Assembly (NCBI GenBank): GCA_023415825.1
Contig: JAEZJF010000022.1
Location: forward strand, 310,001-374,000
From: Bacillota bacterium
GTDB taxonomy: Bacteria > Bacillota > Clostridia > DSM-8532
Direction: 5' to 3'
DNA length: 64,000 nt
Shown here: positions 7,273 to 16,152 of the stretch, piece after piece
How positions within the stretch are numbered: the first letter of the stretch is position 1
How the letters are laid out: every line of letters starts with the position of its first letter
Notes under the pieces: generated by a model
Told to the model about the DNA's origin: nothing
The model's database searches: none
The model's input: the letters and a program-made list of their open reading frames with translations, nothing else
Program-made: the position numbers and the translations under genes

Positions 7273-7818
7273 TTAATTGAAAACTTTCTCAAACAATTGA
7301 ACACTGGTGTCACCGTCATATTCTCTCAAATGAACCGCTACGACCTCCGCGTTGGAGGTTGGAATATTCTTTCCGACAAAATCGGCACGAATAGGAAGCT
7401 CGCGATGACCCCGGTCGATTAAAACAGCAAGCTGGATTGCGGCTGCTCTACCCTGAGCCATGATGGCGTCCATGGCTGCGCGTACGGTTCTTCCGGTATA
7501 AATGACATCGTCTACTAAAATCACATTTTTACCCGCTATAGAAAAAGGTATGTCTGTGGCATTAAGAATCGGGTCCTTAGTTACATTGGAGAGATCATCC
7601 CGATAAAGACTGATGTCAAGCACCCCCATATCGACAGTTCCGCCTTCGATGGTATGAATGGCTTTTGCAAGTCTTGCGGCTATGGGAATACCACGTGTTT
7701 TAATGCCAATGAGGCAGAGATTATCAATACTGTGATTCTTCTCGATAATTTGATGGGCAATGCGGACTATAGCGCGTTCGACTGCAATTTCGTCCATGAT
7801 CTGGGCTTTGAACTTCAC
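7273..7818 (-). CDS. pyrR: PyrR bifunctional pyr attenuation regulator / uracil phosphoribosyltransferase
   Basis: 181 residues from a GTG start at 7816-7818, chosen because AAGGAGG sits eight bases upstream; a longer frame to 7923 would run back through the attenuator. The phosphoribosyl pyrophosphate loop VILVDDVIYTGRTVRAA is at about residues 97-113. LCLIGIKTRGIPIA and LIDRGHRELPI are further family signatures. PyrR binds UMP and a hairpin in pyr mRNA to favour termination, and has uracil phosphoribosyltransferase activity. It is first in an operon with the uracil permease. Its own leader contains a terminator and an upstream antiterminator strand, consistent with autoregulation. Confidence 0.95.
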   Translation of the reverse strand: MKFKAQIMDEIAVERAIVRIAHQIIEKNHSIDNLCLIGIKTRGIPIAARLAKAIHTIEGGTVDMGVLDISLYRDDLSNVTKDPILNATDIPFSIAGKNVILVDDVIYTGRTVRAAMDAIMAQGRAAAIQLAVLIDRGHRELPIRADFVGKNIPTSNAEVVAVHLREYDGDTSVQLFEKVFN

Positions 7819-7870
7819 GTAAGTAACCTCCTTCCCTGTCACAGTGCAAAGATACCCCGGAAAAAAGCAT

Positions 7871-7966
7871 AAAAAAATCTTGTCCTCGCAGACAAGATTA
7901 TGCTCCACATAACTAGAGGTCATACTTATACTATAACCTCAATTACCCGTTATATAACATCTTGTC
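7871..7966 (-). promoter_or_regulatory. Pyrimidine attenuator in the pyrR-uraA leader
   Basis: The terminator pairs AATCTTGTC (minus strand, 7899-7891) with GACAAGATT (7884-7876), followed by five more T. Its loop TGCGAG continues into GAC, close to but not exactly the PyrR-binding consensus (UCCNGNGAGG, one base short here). Upstream, GACAAGAT (7966-7959) can pair with the 5' half of the terminator stem, so it is the likely antiterminator arm. Confidence 0.75.
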
Positions 7967-8006
7967 GGCATCTCTGTACCAAACTTAAAGACATTTTGTT
8001 TTTTCC

Positions 8007-8035
8007 ATTATAGCATTCAAATATCGGCATTTCAA
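8007..8035 (-). promoter_or_regulatory. Promoter of pyrR-uraA
   Basis: On the minus strand TTGAAA (8035-8030), 17-base spacer and TATAAT (8012-8007). It gives a leader of about 180 bases that contains the attenuator. Confidence 0.8.
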
Positions 8036-8141
8036 TATAAAAAGATAAGAAATAATTTCCGAAAAAAGGAATTTCAGCTCGAAAAATCAAAGATTTCGAA
8101 CCCCTAAATGCAACGGATGCCGGGAACATTGAAACATTTCA

Positions 8142-8189
8142 TGTTATAATAATCTTACCCGTTACCGAAATTAAAATTTCGAACGGGTA
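8142..8189 (+). promoter_or_regulatory. Extended -10 promoter and start-site hairpin of xth
   Basis: TGTTATAAT (8142-8150) is an extended -10 with no good -35 at the right distance. From 8156 to 8189 an inverted repeat follows: TACCCGTT plus CGAAATT pair with AATTTCG plus AACGGGTA, with a 2-base bulge (AC) and a 2-base loop. The hairpin would sit at the very 5' end of the mRNA or serve as an operator. The rest of the 8190-8276 leader shows nothing recognisable. Confidence 0.5.
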
Positions 8190-8276
8190 CCCAAGTTATT
8201 GATACTTCGTATTAATTAATTCAAGTCATTTAATTAAAAGAGTTAATGAACCAATATAAAAGGAGAAATAGGATAA

Positions 8277-9065
8277 ATGTATAAACTGATTTCATGGAAT
8301 GTTAATGGTTTGAGGGCTACCTTAGGGAAGGGATTCCTTGATTTTTTTGACAGTAAGAAGCCGGATATATTGTGCCTTCAGGAAACTAAGCTCTCCGAAG
8401 GCCAATTGGACCTGGAATTGGAGGGTTATACCTCATATTTTAACTACGCGGAGAAGAAGGGCTATTCGGGCACTGCCATATACACCCGAATCAAGCCCCT
8501 TTCTGTCACATATGGTATTGGCATAGAGGAGCATGACCATGAGGGGCGAGTTATTACCCTGGAGTTTAATAATTGCTATGTGGTGAATGTTTATACACCA
8601 AATGCCCAAAGAGAACTGGTAAGGCTGCCTTACCGCATGAGCTGGGAGGATGCTTTCAGGGCTTACCTTCTTTCGTTGGATAAGCTTAAGCCCGTCATTG
8701 TTTGCGGTGACATGAACGTAGCCCATCAGGAAATAGATATTAAGAACGCAAAATCCAACAGACAAAGCGCCGGCTTTTCCGATGAAGAAAGGGGCAAATT
8801 TACTGAGCTTTTGGAAGCCGGTTTCTTAGATACCTTCCGGTTCTTTTATCCTGATAAAAAGGATGCCTACACTTGGTGGTCATATATGTTCAAAGCCCGG
8901 GAAAAAAATGTCGGGTGGCGTATTGATTACTTCTGTGTATCTAAAGCGTTAAAGGACCTGATTAAAGACGCAGTCATTCACGCTGATGTCATGGGCTCCG
9001 ATCACTGCCCGGTGGAGCTGACCATTGATGAAGCCCCGTTCACTTCATTTCCCGTTAAGGATTGA
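8277..9065 (+). CDS. xth: Exodeoxyribonuclease III / AP endonuclease
   Basis: 262 residues, the standard size of the Xth/ExoA family of base-excision-repair enzymes, which cleave at abasic sites and trim 3' ends. Visible active-site motifs are SWNVNGLRA (6-14), LQETK with Glu36, the YTPNAQ segment, CGDMNVAH (Asp and Asn of the active site), GWRIDY and GSDHCPV with Asp242 and His243. All catalytic residues are present. ATG 8277 follows AGGAGAAATAGGAT. It is transcribed away from pyrR, and the next gene follows 90 bases later. Confidence 0.95.
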   Translation: MYKLISWNVNGLRATLGKGFLDFFDSKKPDILCLQETKLSEGQLDLELEGYTSYFNYAEKKGYSGTAIYTRIKPLSVTYGIGIEEHDHEGRVITLEFNNCYVVNVYTPNAQRELVRLPYRMSWEDAFRAYLLSLDKLKPVIVCGDMNVAHQEIDIKNAKSNRQSAGFSDEERGKFTELLEAGFLDTFRFFYPDKKDAYTWWSYMFKAREKNVGWRIDYFCVSKALKDLIKDAVIHADVMGSDHCPVELTIDEAPFTSFPVKD

Positions 9066-9155
9066 TGCCTGGCTCATCTGTACTATTCCTTTTGGGACAC
9101 GCATAGGATAGATTGTCCTGCTATGCGGTTCTATTTTCTCATAGGGAGTGGTATT

Positions 9156-11843
9156 GTGGAAGCTTTAAAGCACACGCCGGTATTTGAAGATATAAAGGAG
9201 AATACCTACGGACTGTCAGAATCTGATGCGGCCAAGAACCTTGCGGTTTATGGCAAAAATATCTTGAAGCGTGAGAAGAAAAATACATGGCTCAAGACCT
9301 TGATAGACCAATTCACCGATTTAATGATCATTATCCTGATAGCATCGTCGATCATTTCCTTCTTTTTGGGCGAAGCCAGTGAAGGTATCGCTATTTTGGC
9401 CATTGTTATTCTCAATGGTCTCTTAGGCTTTTTCCAGGAACTGAGAACCGAAAAGGCCATGGAAGCACTTATGAATATGGCAGCTCCTCATGCCAGAGTT
9501 ATGCGGGATGGTCAGATAAAGGATATCCCTGCCGATGAGGTCGTTCCCAGAGATTTAGTCATTCTTGAGGCTGGAAACCGAGTTCCTGCTGATGGGGTGC
9601 TCATTGAAGCCAATGCTCTTTTTTCAGATGAATCCATGCTGACAGGAGAATCCGTTCCGGCTTCGAAATCCAGGATGGATGAGGCCAAGGCCAGGCTTAA
9701 CGGAATTTCAAATCAGAATAGAATATATATGGGCAGCATGGTTACCAATGGCACGGGCAAGGCCGTTATTATCAGCACCGGTATGGATACTGAGATGGGC
9801 AGGATAGCTGATATGATGGATTCCGCAGGTGTCCAGGATACGCCGCTGCAAAAAAAACTGGAGAAGCTCGGACAGATCATGCTGGCGGTATGTCTGGCTA
9901 TCTGCAGTGTCGTAGCCCTTATCGGTATTTTAAGGGGAGAGCCTGTAGTGCAAATGCTTCTGGGTGGCATTAGCCTTGCTGTTGCGGCCGTACCGGAAGG
10001 TCTTCCTGCCGTAGTGACCGTGGCTCTTGCCATCGGCGTCCGGCGCATGATTAAGAGAAATGCCCTGGTAAGAAGGCTGCCCGCTGTCGAGACCCTGGGC
10101 TGCGCCACAGTTATTTGCTCGGATAAAACCGGTACCTTGACTGAAAACCGCATGACTGTTGTATCGGCTTATGCAGGTAAAAATCCCTACAGCATGGAAA
10201 GAAACGCCGAAGGAAAACTGGCAGCCTGGTGCAGGGGACGGGAGGTACATCCGGAAAAGACCTTCGGTCTAAACCTTTTACTGAAAATCGGCCTTCTTTG
10301 CGGTAATACCCGGATCAATCCAATGGCTGAAAAAACGGAGAATGCGCTGGATATCGAGGGCGACCCCACTGAAGTAGCATTGGTCAGAGCAGCTTTGGAT
10401 AACGGTCTTGATAATAACGCCGTGGATCTAAATTATCGTCGTGTCAGAGAGATACCCTTTGACTCGGATCGAAAGCTTATGTCGGTGGTGTGCCGCGCCT
10501 CGGCAGGAGAGTTGTTCCTCTTCGCAAAGGGAGCGCCTGAGATTATTCTTGAAAAATGCAACCGTGTTCTCATCGCCGATAGGGAGCGGGATATGTCCTT
10601 CGATGACCGGGAGGGTATTATGGCGGAATGCCGGAAAATGACCTCGCAAGCCCTTCGTGTCATGGGCTTCGCTTATAGAACCGTACAGCCCAATCATCTC
10701 TGGAGTGAAAAGCTTGAACAGGATTTTGTTTTCGTCGGTCTTGCAGGAATGACCGACCCGCCTCGAAAGGAAGCAGTACAATCAGTGGCCTCCTGCCGAA
10801 AGGCTGGAATTAAAACCGTCATGATTACCGGAGACCACAAACAGACCGCGGCTGCCATTGCCTCGACCATTGATATTTATCGTGAGGGTGATTTGGTATT
10901 AACCGGGGCAGAAATGGATGAAATGACCGACAGCCAATTGGAAGAGGCCTGCGAAAAAGCAACGGTCTTTGCACGGGTATTCCCAAGGCATAAATTAAGA
11001 ATAGTGCGCGCTTTCAGAAAAAAAGGCCATATAGTAGCCATGACGGGGGATGGTGTTAATGATGCCCCAGCTGTCAAGGATGCGGATATCGGTATTGCCA
11101 TGGGTAAGTCAGGAACCGATGTGACGCGCCAGTCTGCAGCTATGATTCTGATGGATGACAATTTTTCAAGTATTGTGGCGGCTGTGGAAGAGGGTCGGAA
11201 CATCTATGAAAATATTCGCAAATTTATTCGCTATCTGCTTTCGTGTAATGTAGGCGAGGTTTTGACCATGTTTCTGGCCACCCTTGTCGGTATTCCCATC
11301 CCCTTATTACCGGCACAAATTCTCATTGTGAATCTGGCAACCGATGGTTTGCCTGCCATCGCACTAAGCATGGAGCCCGGTGAACCCGATGCCATGGTAA
11401 TACCGCCCCGATCTCCCAACGAAAGTGTCTTTGCACGCGGATTGTCTTCCATAATCATCACAAGGGGTATTCTGATTGCGCTTTCAACGCTGGCAAGCTT
11501 TCTGCTGGTTTTAACCTTCAGCAAAAATATTACCGCCGGCAGAACGGCTGCCTTGGTCACCCTGGTGCTTTCCCAGCTCATTCATGTTTTTGAATGCAAG
11601 TCGGAAACCAGAGGGCTATTTGAGATTAAGCTGTTCTCAAATCCTTACCTGGTCTATGCGGTTTTAAGCTCTATACTGATGTTGTTGGCTGTTATTTATC
11701 TTCCTTTCTTTATACCCATATTTGGAACAATGCCTTTAAAAACGAATGAGTGGATGATATCAGGGGGGCTCAGCCTGCTGGTTCCCGTCATATCAAGTAT
11801 TATAAGGGAAACAAAGAACAAGAAAAAGAAAGAGGAAAGGTGA
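9156..11843 (+). CDS. Calcium-transporting P-type ATPase (P2 type)
   Basis: About 895 residues. Full P-type layout: N-terminal cation-ATPase domain, membrane pairs, actuator motif LTGES, the ion-site helix motif VPEGLP, phosphorylation motif SDKTGTLTENRM with Asp323, KGAPEIIL in the nucleotide domain, TGDHKQTA and MTGDGVNDAPA, then six C-terminal helices. VAAVPEGLPAVV and the NDAPA hinge match SERCA/PMCA-type calcium pumps, which export Ca2+ from the cytoplasm. GTG 9156 was preferred because AGGGAG lies seven bases upstream; an in-frame ATG at 9123 has only a distant AGGA and would add 11 residues. The gene is followed by an ABC pair 90 bases on, probably a separate unit. Confidence 0.9.
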   Translation: MEALKHTPVFEDIKENTYGLSESDAAKNLAVYGKNILKREKKNTWLKTLIDQFTDLMIIILIASSIISFFLGEASEGIAILAIVILNGLLGFFQELRTEKAMEALMNMAAPHARVMRDGQIKDIPADEVVPRDLVILEAGNRVPADGVLIEANALFSDESMLTGESVPASKSRMDEAKARLNGISNQNRIYMGSMVTNGTGKAVIISTGMDTEMGRIADMMDSAGVQDTPLQKKLEKLGQIMLAVCLAICSVVALIGILRGEPVVQMLLGGISLAVAAVPEGLPAVVTVALAIGVRRMIKRNALVRRLPAVETLGCATVICSDKTGTLTENRMTVVSAYAGKNPYSMERNAEGKLAAWCRGREVHPEKTFGLNLLLKIGLLCGNTRINPMAEKTENALDIEGDPTEVALVRAALDNGLDNNAVDLNYRRVREIPFDSDRKLMSVVCRASAGELFLFAKGAPEIILEKCNRVLIADRERDMSFDDREGIMAECRKMTSQALRVMGFAYRTVQPNHLWSEKLEQDFVFVGLAGMTDPPRKEAVQSVASCRKAGIKTVMITGDHKQTAAAIASTIDIYREGDLVLTGAEMDEMTDSQLEEACEKATVFARVFPRHKLRIVRAFRKKGHIVAMTGDGVNDAPAVKDADIGIAMGKSGTDVTRQSAAMILMDDNFSSIVAAVEEGRNIYENIRKFIRYLLSCNVGEVLTMFLATLVGIPIPLLPAQILIVNLATDGLPAIALSMEPGEPDAMVIPPRSPNESVFARGLSSIIITRGILIALSTLASFLLVLTFSKNITAGRTAALVTLVLSQLIHVFECKSETRGLFEIKLFSNPYLVYAVLSSILMLLAVIYLPFFIPIFGTMPLKTNEWMISGGLSLLVPVISSIIRETKNKKKKEER

Positions 11844-11932
11844 AAGTGACCTTGAAAAAACACTAAAAGAAGGCTAAAGTAAAAGGGAAGCTAAAGCAAA
11901 GATAAAAGCTTTACTAAAGGAAGGTAGATCAT

Positions 11933-12670
11933 ATGCTTTCAATTAAAAATGTCTCCAAAACCTATTCCAAGGGCAAGGTTAAGGCCGTTGACAATATCTC
12001 TCTGGAAGTCAAAGCCGGTGAGATATTTGGTTTCTTAGGGCCAAACGGCGCGGGAAAGACCACCACCATTAAGATGATTACTGGGATTCTGCCTATTGAT
12101 GAAGGAAAGATCCTTATAAATAATCATGATATTGAGAAGGATTCCATAAAAGCCAAATTGAGCATGGGCTTTGTACCCGATTCCCATGATGTCTATGAGC
12201 GGCTGAAGGGTATTGAATACCTCAATTTTATTGCTGATGTTTACAATGTTTCAGCAGCAGATAGAAAAGCGCACATTGATAAATATCTTGAGATGTTTGA
12301 GATGAAGCAGGCGGCTGGTCAGCCCATTAAGAGCTATTCGCACGGCATGAAGCAAAAAATCATTTTAACGGGTGCTCTGCTTCACCAGCCCCCCCTATGG
12401 ATATTGGATGAGCCCATGACCGGGTTAGACCCTAGATCCGCTCACCTCTTAAAAGAAGAAATGCACGAGCACTGCTCCAAAGGGAATACCGTGTTCTTTT
12501 CCACCCATGTTTTGGAGGTTGCCGAGAAGCTTTGCCATCGTATTGGGATTATTAACAAGGGCAAAATTATTGCAGTAGGCACTATGGACGAGCTTAGAAA
12601 ATCCGGTGACGCTTCACTGGAAAGCATCTTCTTAAGCCTGACCGAAGAAGGAAGTGGTGAGCATGCATAA
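11933..12670 (+). CDS. ABC transporter ATP-binding protein
   Basis: 245 residues. Walker A GPNGAGKTT is at 36-44, the signature is a degenerate YSHGMKQK (about 138-145), and Walker B with the D-loop is LWILDEPMTGLDP. The switch histidine is in FFSTHVLEVAE. This belongs to the drug/lipid-export (ABC-2) branch. ATG 11933 follows GGAAGG. It overlaps the permease gene by eight bases, so the two form one exporter of the type that pairs a soluble ATPase with a large integral protein. The substrate is not evident. Confidence 0.9.
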   Translation: MLSIKNVSKTYSKGKVKAVDNISLEVKAGEIFGFLGPNGAGKTTTIKMITGILPIDEGKILINNHDIEKDSIKAKLSMGFVPDSHDVYERLKGIEYLNFIADVYNVSAADRKAHIDKYLEMFEMKQAAGQPIKSYSHGMKQKIILTGALLHQPPLWILDEPMTGLDPRSAHLLKEEMHEHCSKGNTVFFSTHVLEVAEKLCHRIGIINKGKIIAVGTMDELRKSGDASLESIFLSLTEEGSGEHA

Positions 12671-14333
12671 GTTTTTTAGTTTGCTCAAGCTGCAGATTAA
12701 CGCCCAGTATGGCCTTTCTTATGCACGGTACAGCTTGAAGAACGATAAAAAAGCGCTTTGGAAGGGCTTAGGACTTGGACTGGTTCTTTTATTTGCTTTG
12801 GTTGAGATTGTAGGTCTATATGCCTTCTTAATGTTTCAGCTTTACAAGACTGCCACGGCTATTGCGACCCCTGAGATTGTTCTGACCATGGCGGCGGTTA
12901 TATCAGGACTGGTAGTACTGATCTTTGGTATCTTCTATATTTTGAGTACACTGTTTTTGGCCAAGGATACCGAGTTCCTCGCGTCGCTTCCAATTCCTCA
13001 GGGTAGTGTATTTGTCTCCAAATTCATGCTTGTCTTGCTGGGTGAATATCCCTTTGCCTTTTTCCTGATGCTGCCCCCCGTCATTATTTATGGGGTAGGG
13101 ACAGGCCAGGGAGTGCTGTATTACCTTATTGCCATTATCTGCACCCTCTTTATTCCTCTGGTGCCCCTGGTTATCTCAGCCGTTCTTTCACTTCTTCTCA
13201 TGAATATTGTAAGTCGCTCGAGACGCCGTGATCTCATCACCATCATCGGCAGCATTATATTAATGGTTGTGATCATCGGCGGCCAGAATTATCTGATGAG
13301 CCGGATACCCGAAAATGACAAGGACTTTATGATGACTCTGCTTCAAAGCAGCAATGCCCTGATAGAATTTATGGGAAGAGCCTTTCCGCCATCGGTATGG
13401 GTGACAAAAGCCTTATCCGCTGGAGGGCTGGACTCGGCACTTAATCTGCTTTACCTGATAATAACCTCCCTTGCTGCTTTTGGATTGGTCTATTTTTTGG
13501 CCTCCTTCATCTACCAAAAGGGAGCTACGGCTCAGTTGGAAACCCAATCAAAGCCCGGCAAGACCAAGCTGACTTATGGGGCTTCCTCCCATGTCATGGC
13601 TATTTTTAAAAATGAATGGCGCATTGTGCTGAGGACACCTATTTACGCTCTGAATTCACTGGTCGTGGTCATTTTGGCTCCATTGATGATGATGATGCCC
13701 ATGTTTGGAGGGAATTTTGCCAATGACCCTGATATGAAGTTCCTTTTTGATCTCATTCAAAGCGGTGAGTCCCAGGCTGATTTGCTCCTCATTGTGGCAG
13801 GTATTATCACGGCTCTGTCGCTTATTAACCCAGCCGTTTCCAGTACTTTTTCAAGAGAGGGCAAAAACTTCTGGGTACTTAAAAATATCCCGGTTAAGCC
13901 TGAAGTACAAATCTATGGAAAGCTCCTGGCTGGGTACTCCATCTCGTTTGGCGCGGCTGTTTTAGGTGCTGTTATGGCCATGCTTTCATTTAGAATCAGT
14001 CCTGTTCTGACTCTTATGATAATCGTACTATGCGCATTGGCTCTTATTCCTATCAGTGCCATCAGCCTTTATATTGATTTTAAGCGACCCAAGCTCTCCT
14101 GGAATAACCCACAGGAGGCCATCAAGCAGAACATGAACGTCGTTTTTGGAATGCTGATTGGTTTTTTAATGATTTCTATCTTCGGAGTCATTGGATATTT
14201 TATCAATACCCTTAACCTGAGTGTTTATGCTGTCTTTGGCATTATGGTTCTGGTTCTGTATATTTCTTCTGATCTTTCCATACGTCTGCTTCGAAAGTCG
14301 GCCAAGGGAGGCTATCAGAAAATCGAGGTCTAG
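12663..14333 (+). CDS. ABC-2-type permease partner
   Basis: 556 residues with about 12 hydrophobic segments in two halves separated by a hydrophilic stretch near residues 290-320. ATG 12663 is favoured (AAGGAAG upstream) over a GTG three codons earlier. Size and topology match the large membrane subunits of Firmicute ABC-2 exporters. The overlap with the upstream ATPase gene shows they work together. An intrinsic terminator follows the stop closely, closing the operon. No substrate can be assigned; drug, peptide or cell-wall-related export are possibilities. Confidence 0.8.
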   Translation: MHKFFSLLKLQINAQYGLSYARYSLKNDKKALWKGLGLGLVLLFALVEIVGLYAFLMFQLYKTATAIATPEIVLTMAAVISGLVVLIFGIFYILSTLFLAKDTEFLASLPIPQGSVFVSKFMLVLLGEYPFAFFLMLPPVIIYGVGTGQGVLYYLIAIICTLFIPLVPLVISAVLSLLLMNIVSRSRRRDLITIIGSIILMVVIIGGQNYLMSRIPENDKDFMMTLLQSSNALIEFMGRAFPPSVWVTKALSAGGLDSALNLLYLIITSLAAFGLVYFLASFIYQKGATAQLETQSKPGKTKLTYGASSHVMAIFKNEWRIVLRTPIYALNSLVVVILAPLMMMMPMFGGNFANDPDMKFLFDLIQSGESQADLLLIVAGIITALSLINPAVSSTFSREGKNFWVLKNIPVKPEVQIYGKLLAGYSISFGAAVLGAVMAMLSFRISPVLTLMIIVLCALALIPISAISLYIDFKRPKLSWNNPQEAIKQNMNVVFGMLIGFLMISIFGVIGYFINTLNLSVYAVFGIMVLVLYISSDLSIRLLRKSAKGGYQKIEV

Positions 14334-14346
14334 ATAGATTCGGTAG

Positions 14347-14378
14347 AATAAGGGGCTTCGGCTCCTTATTTTTTTTTC
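14347..14378 (+). terminator. Intrinsic terminator of the ABC operon
   Basis: The stem AATAAGGGGC/GCTCCTTATT has a UUCG-type tetraloop and is followed by a run of T. It lies 14 bases after the permease stop. Confidence 0.9.
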
Positions 14379-14417
14379 AAACAATAAGTTTTCCTGATTT
14401 AATACCAGACAGCTTCT

Positions 14418-14446
14418 TTGTACAGAAGCGGGGGATGTGCTATTAT
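14418..14446 (+). promoter_or_regulatory. Promoter of the maturase-type radical SAM gene
   Basis: TTGTAC (14418-14423), 17-base spacer ending in TGC, and TATTAT (14441-14446), so an extended -10 is also present. It lies 63 bases before the ATG. Confidence 0.65.
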
Positions 14447-14508
14447 AGAAGGTACAAGTCATCATAAAATAAATTTCAAGTTCTTTATAGATAGGTGGGA
14501 ATAGACAA

Positions 14509-15627
14509 ATGCCTCCAATCAGCCTGCTCATCAAGCCCGCATCAAGTAACTGCAATTTAAGGTGCAGGTATTGCTTTTATCATGCTATTGCTGAAAACAG
14601 ACAAACCAAATCCTATGGGATGATGGATGTTGAGACACTGGAAGCGCTAGTTAAAAAGGCGCTGGAGTATGCGGATTATTCGTGCACTTTTGCCTTTCAG
14701 GGCGGAGAGCCTACTCTTGCGGGTCTGGATTTCTTTAGAAAGCTTATTGAGTTTGAGAAGAAATACAGTATAAAAAAAGTCCAGATTCATAACGCTCTGC
14801 AAACCAACGGAGTGGTTATTGATGATGAATGGGCGCAATTTTTGGCTGAGAATAAATTTCTGGTAGGGCTTTCCCTCGACGGGCCCAAGGACATCCATGA
14901 CGCCAACCGCTATGATGCCATTAACAAGGGGTCTTTTACAAGGGTGATGGAAGCCGTAAGGCTTTTTAACAAGCATAAGGTAGAATACAATATCCTTACG
15001 GTAATTACAGCCAATACGGCCAGGCATATCAATAAAATTTACAACTTTTACAAGAAGAGCGGTTTTCGTTATCTGCAGTTCATTCCATGCCTTGATCCTC
15101 TTGGAGAAGAGCCCGGAGGGTATGACTATTCTTTAAGTGCCGAAAGATATGCTAATTTCCTCAAAACCTTATTTGACCTGTGGTATGCAGACATTATTCA
15201 GGGGAATATGATCAGTATTCGTTATTTTGATAACCTTGTGGGTATTGCAATGGGTCAAAGGCCTGAAGCCTGCGGCATGTCAGGGGTATGTTCCTGCCAG
15301 TTCGTAGTCGAAGCCGATGGCAGGGTTTATCCCTGTGACTTCTATGTCATAGACCAATGGTATCTTGGCAACTTGAAGGATGCTTCTTTTGAGGAGCTAA
15401 GAAATTCTGAGGCAGGAAGCACATTTGTAGAGGTTTCAAAGGATATAGACCCGCAATGCAGGGAATGCCGGTGGTTTAACCTGTGCAGAGGTGGCTGCAG
15501 GAGGGACCGGGAGCCCTTTGAAAATGACAAACCGGCACTGAATCATTTTTGTGCCGCCTATAAGGAATTCTTTGAATACGCAGGAGAAAGACTCATATAC
15601 CTGGCAAGACAATTTTCTAAAAGATAA
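14509..15627 (+). CDS. Anaerobic sulfatase-maturating enzyme-type radical SAM protein
   Basis: 372 residues, the usual length of anSME proteins. The radical SAM motif is C15-x3-C19-x2-C22 (NCNLRCRYC), with FQGGEPTLAG at about 62-71. The C-terminal SPASM region has the cysteine series CGMSGVCSC, YPCDFY, CRECRWFNLCRGGC and a final C, which hold two auxiliary clusters in known members. Such enzymes convert an active-site Cys or Ser of sulfatases to formylglycine without oxygen. No sulfatase is encoded in this window, so the substrate lies elsewhere or differs. The last 46 bases of this gene and its downstream flank are duplicated at 26993-27098. Confidence 0.9.
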   Translation: MPPISLLIKPASSNCNLRCRYCFYHAIAENRQTKSYGMMDVETLEALVKKALEYADYSCTFAFQGGEPTLAGLDFFRKLIEFEKKYSIKKVQIHNALQTNGVVIDDEWAQFLAENKFLVGLSLDGPKDIHDANRYDAINKGSFTRVMEAVRLFNKHKVEYNILTVITANTARHINKIYNFYKKSGFRYLQFIPCLDPLGEEPGGYDYSLSAERYANFLKTLFDLWYADIIQGNMISIRYFDNLVGIAMGQRPEACGMSGVCSCQFVVEADGRVYPCDFYVIDQWYLGNLKDASFEELRNSEAGSTFVEVSKDIDPQCRECRWFNLCRGGCRRDREPFENDKPALNHFCAAYKEFFEYAGERLIYLARQFSKR

Positions 15628-15687
15628 ACTTTCATTTCATCCATAATTTATAGTACTAAAAAAAGGGGCTGCTATGCGGCCCCTTAA
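15581..15687. repeat. Left copy of a ~107-bp direct repeat flanking the Rhs island
   Basis: It covers the last 47 bases of the maturase gene plus the following hairpin. It matches 26993-27098 with about six differences including one indel. The hairpin inside (15663-15669 with 15679-15685) has its A-run on the upstream side, so it would end minus-strand transcription. That suits the GH18 gene in the right copy and is a relic here. Confidence 0.85.
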
Positions 15688-15730
15688 ATAATCTTGTCTG
15701 ATTGCAGAATTGTCATCCTATAGTTCATGC

Positions 15731-15805
15731 CTAATAATGTTTCATGATCTCTCCTATACAGACGGCGTCTGTTCCGCATTGATCCCGACTTTTTGCTGAT
15801 AAGGG
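15731..15805. pseudogene. Composite gene scar: GH18 3' end joined to GH36-type fragment
   Basis: 15731-15754 matches 27103-27126, the last eight codons of the SLH-GH18 gene, in 23 of 24 positions (minus strand, ending GEIMKHY-stop). Ten bases later, 15764-15805 is identical over 42 bases to 31309-31350 inside the clan-D glycosidase gene on the plus strand. Both are dead fragments. Confidence 0.85.
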
Positions 15806-15889
15806 TGAAATCATTTAGTGAATAGTTTAAATTGCGTATTTTTATTAATTACTTACTTGATAGTATCAAAAATATTAAAAAAACAATAA

Positions 15890-15918
15890 TTGACAATTAA
15901 ATAGTATTACTATAAAAT
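15890..15918 (+). promoter_or_regulatory. Promoter of the riboswitch-Rhs transcript
   Basis: TTGACA (15890-15895), 17-base spacer and TAAAAT (15913-15918). Transcription would start near 15925, about 20 bases before the aptamer. The 15806-15889 stretch is AT-rich and shows nothing else. Confidence 0.7.
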
Positions 15919-15944
15919 ATAAATCGTCAAAATATTACAAATTA

Positions 15945-16043
15945 TTACATGGGATGACAATAGCAAAAGCAACGAAAGTTGCTGACGCAAAGTTACGGGT
16001 CTAAAGCTTAAAAGCCATGATCGCCGAACCGCCGCACGTGTAA
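15945..16043 (+). promoter_or_regulatory. Cyclic-di-GMP-I (GEMM) riboswitch aptamer
   Basis: P1 is closed by TTACA (15945-15949) with TGTAA (16039-16043). Inside are GACAATAGCAAA, a hairpin GCAAC-GAAA-GTTGC, then the signature TGACGCAAAG followed by ACGGGTCTAAAGC, and the second arm ending CATGATCGCCGAACCGCC. The order and spacing match the GEMM-I consensus, which binds cyclic di-GMP. It controls the giant YD-repeat gene that follows. The terminator directly downstream provides the expression platform. Confidence 0.85.
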
Positions 16044-16061
16044 CTGCATTTTATATGCGAG

Positions 16062-16095
16062 ACCTTTTGTGCGAGTGTGTGCAAAAGGTTTTTTT
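16062..16095 (+). terminator. Expression-platform terminator of the c-di-GMP riboswitch
   Basis: ACCTTTTG (16062-16069) pairs with CAAAAGGT (16082-16089), followed by a total of seven T. It stands between the aptamer and the ribosome binding site. Whether ligand binding promotes or prevents termination cannot be decided by eye. Confidence 0.85.
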
Positions 16096-16152
16096 GTACA
16101 TTTTTTCGCATGGAAGTCATTGCTGAAAGAACATTTATTAAGGAGAATATGT

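Noticed and set aside
15663..15685. Terminator for the maturase gene
   Set aside because: The stem is present, but the T-tract lies on the minus-strand side only; it fits the GH18 orientation of the right copy and is a relic here, at best a weak plus-strand terminator.
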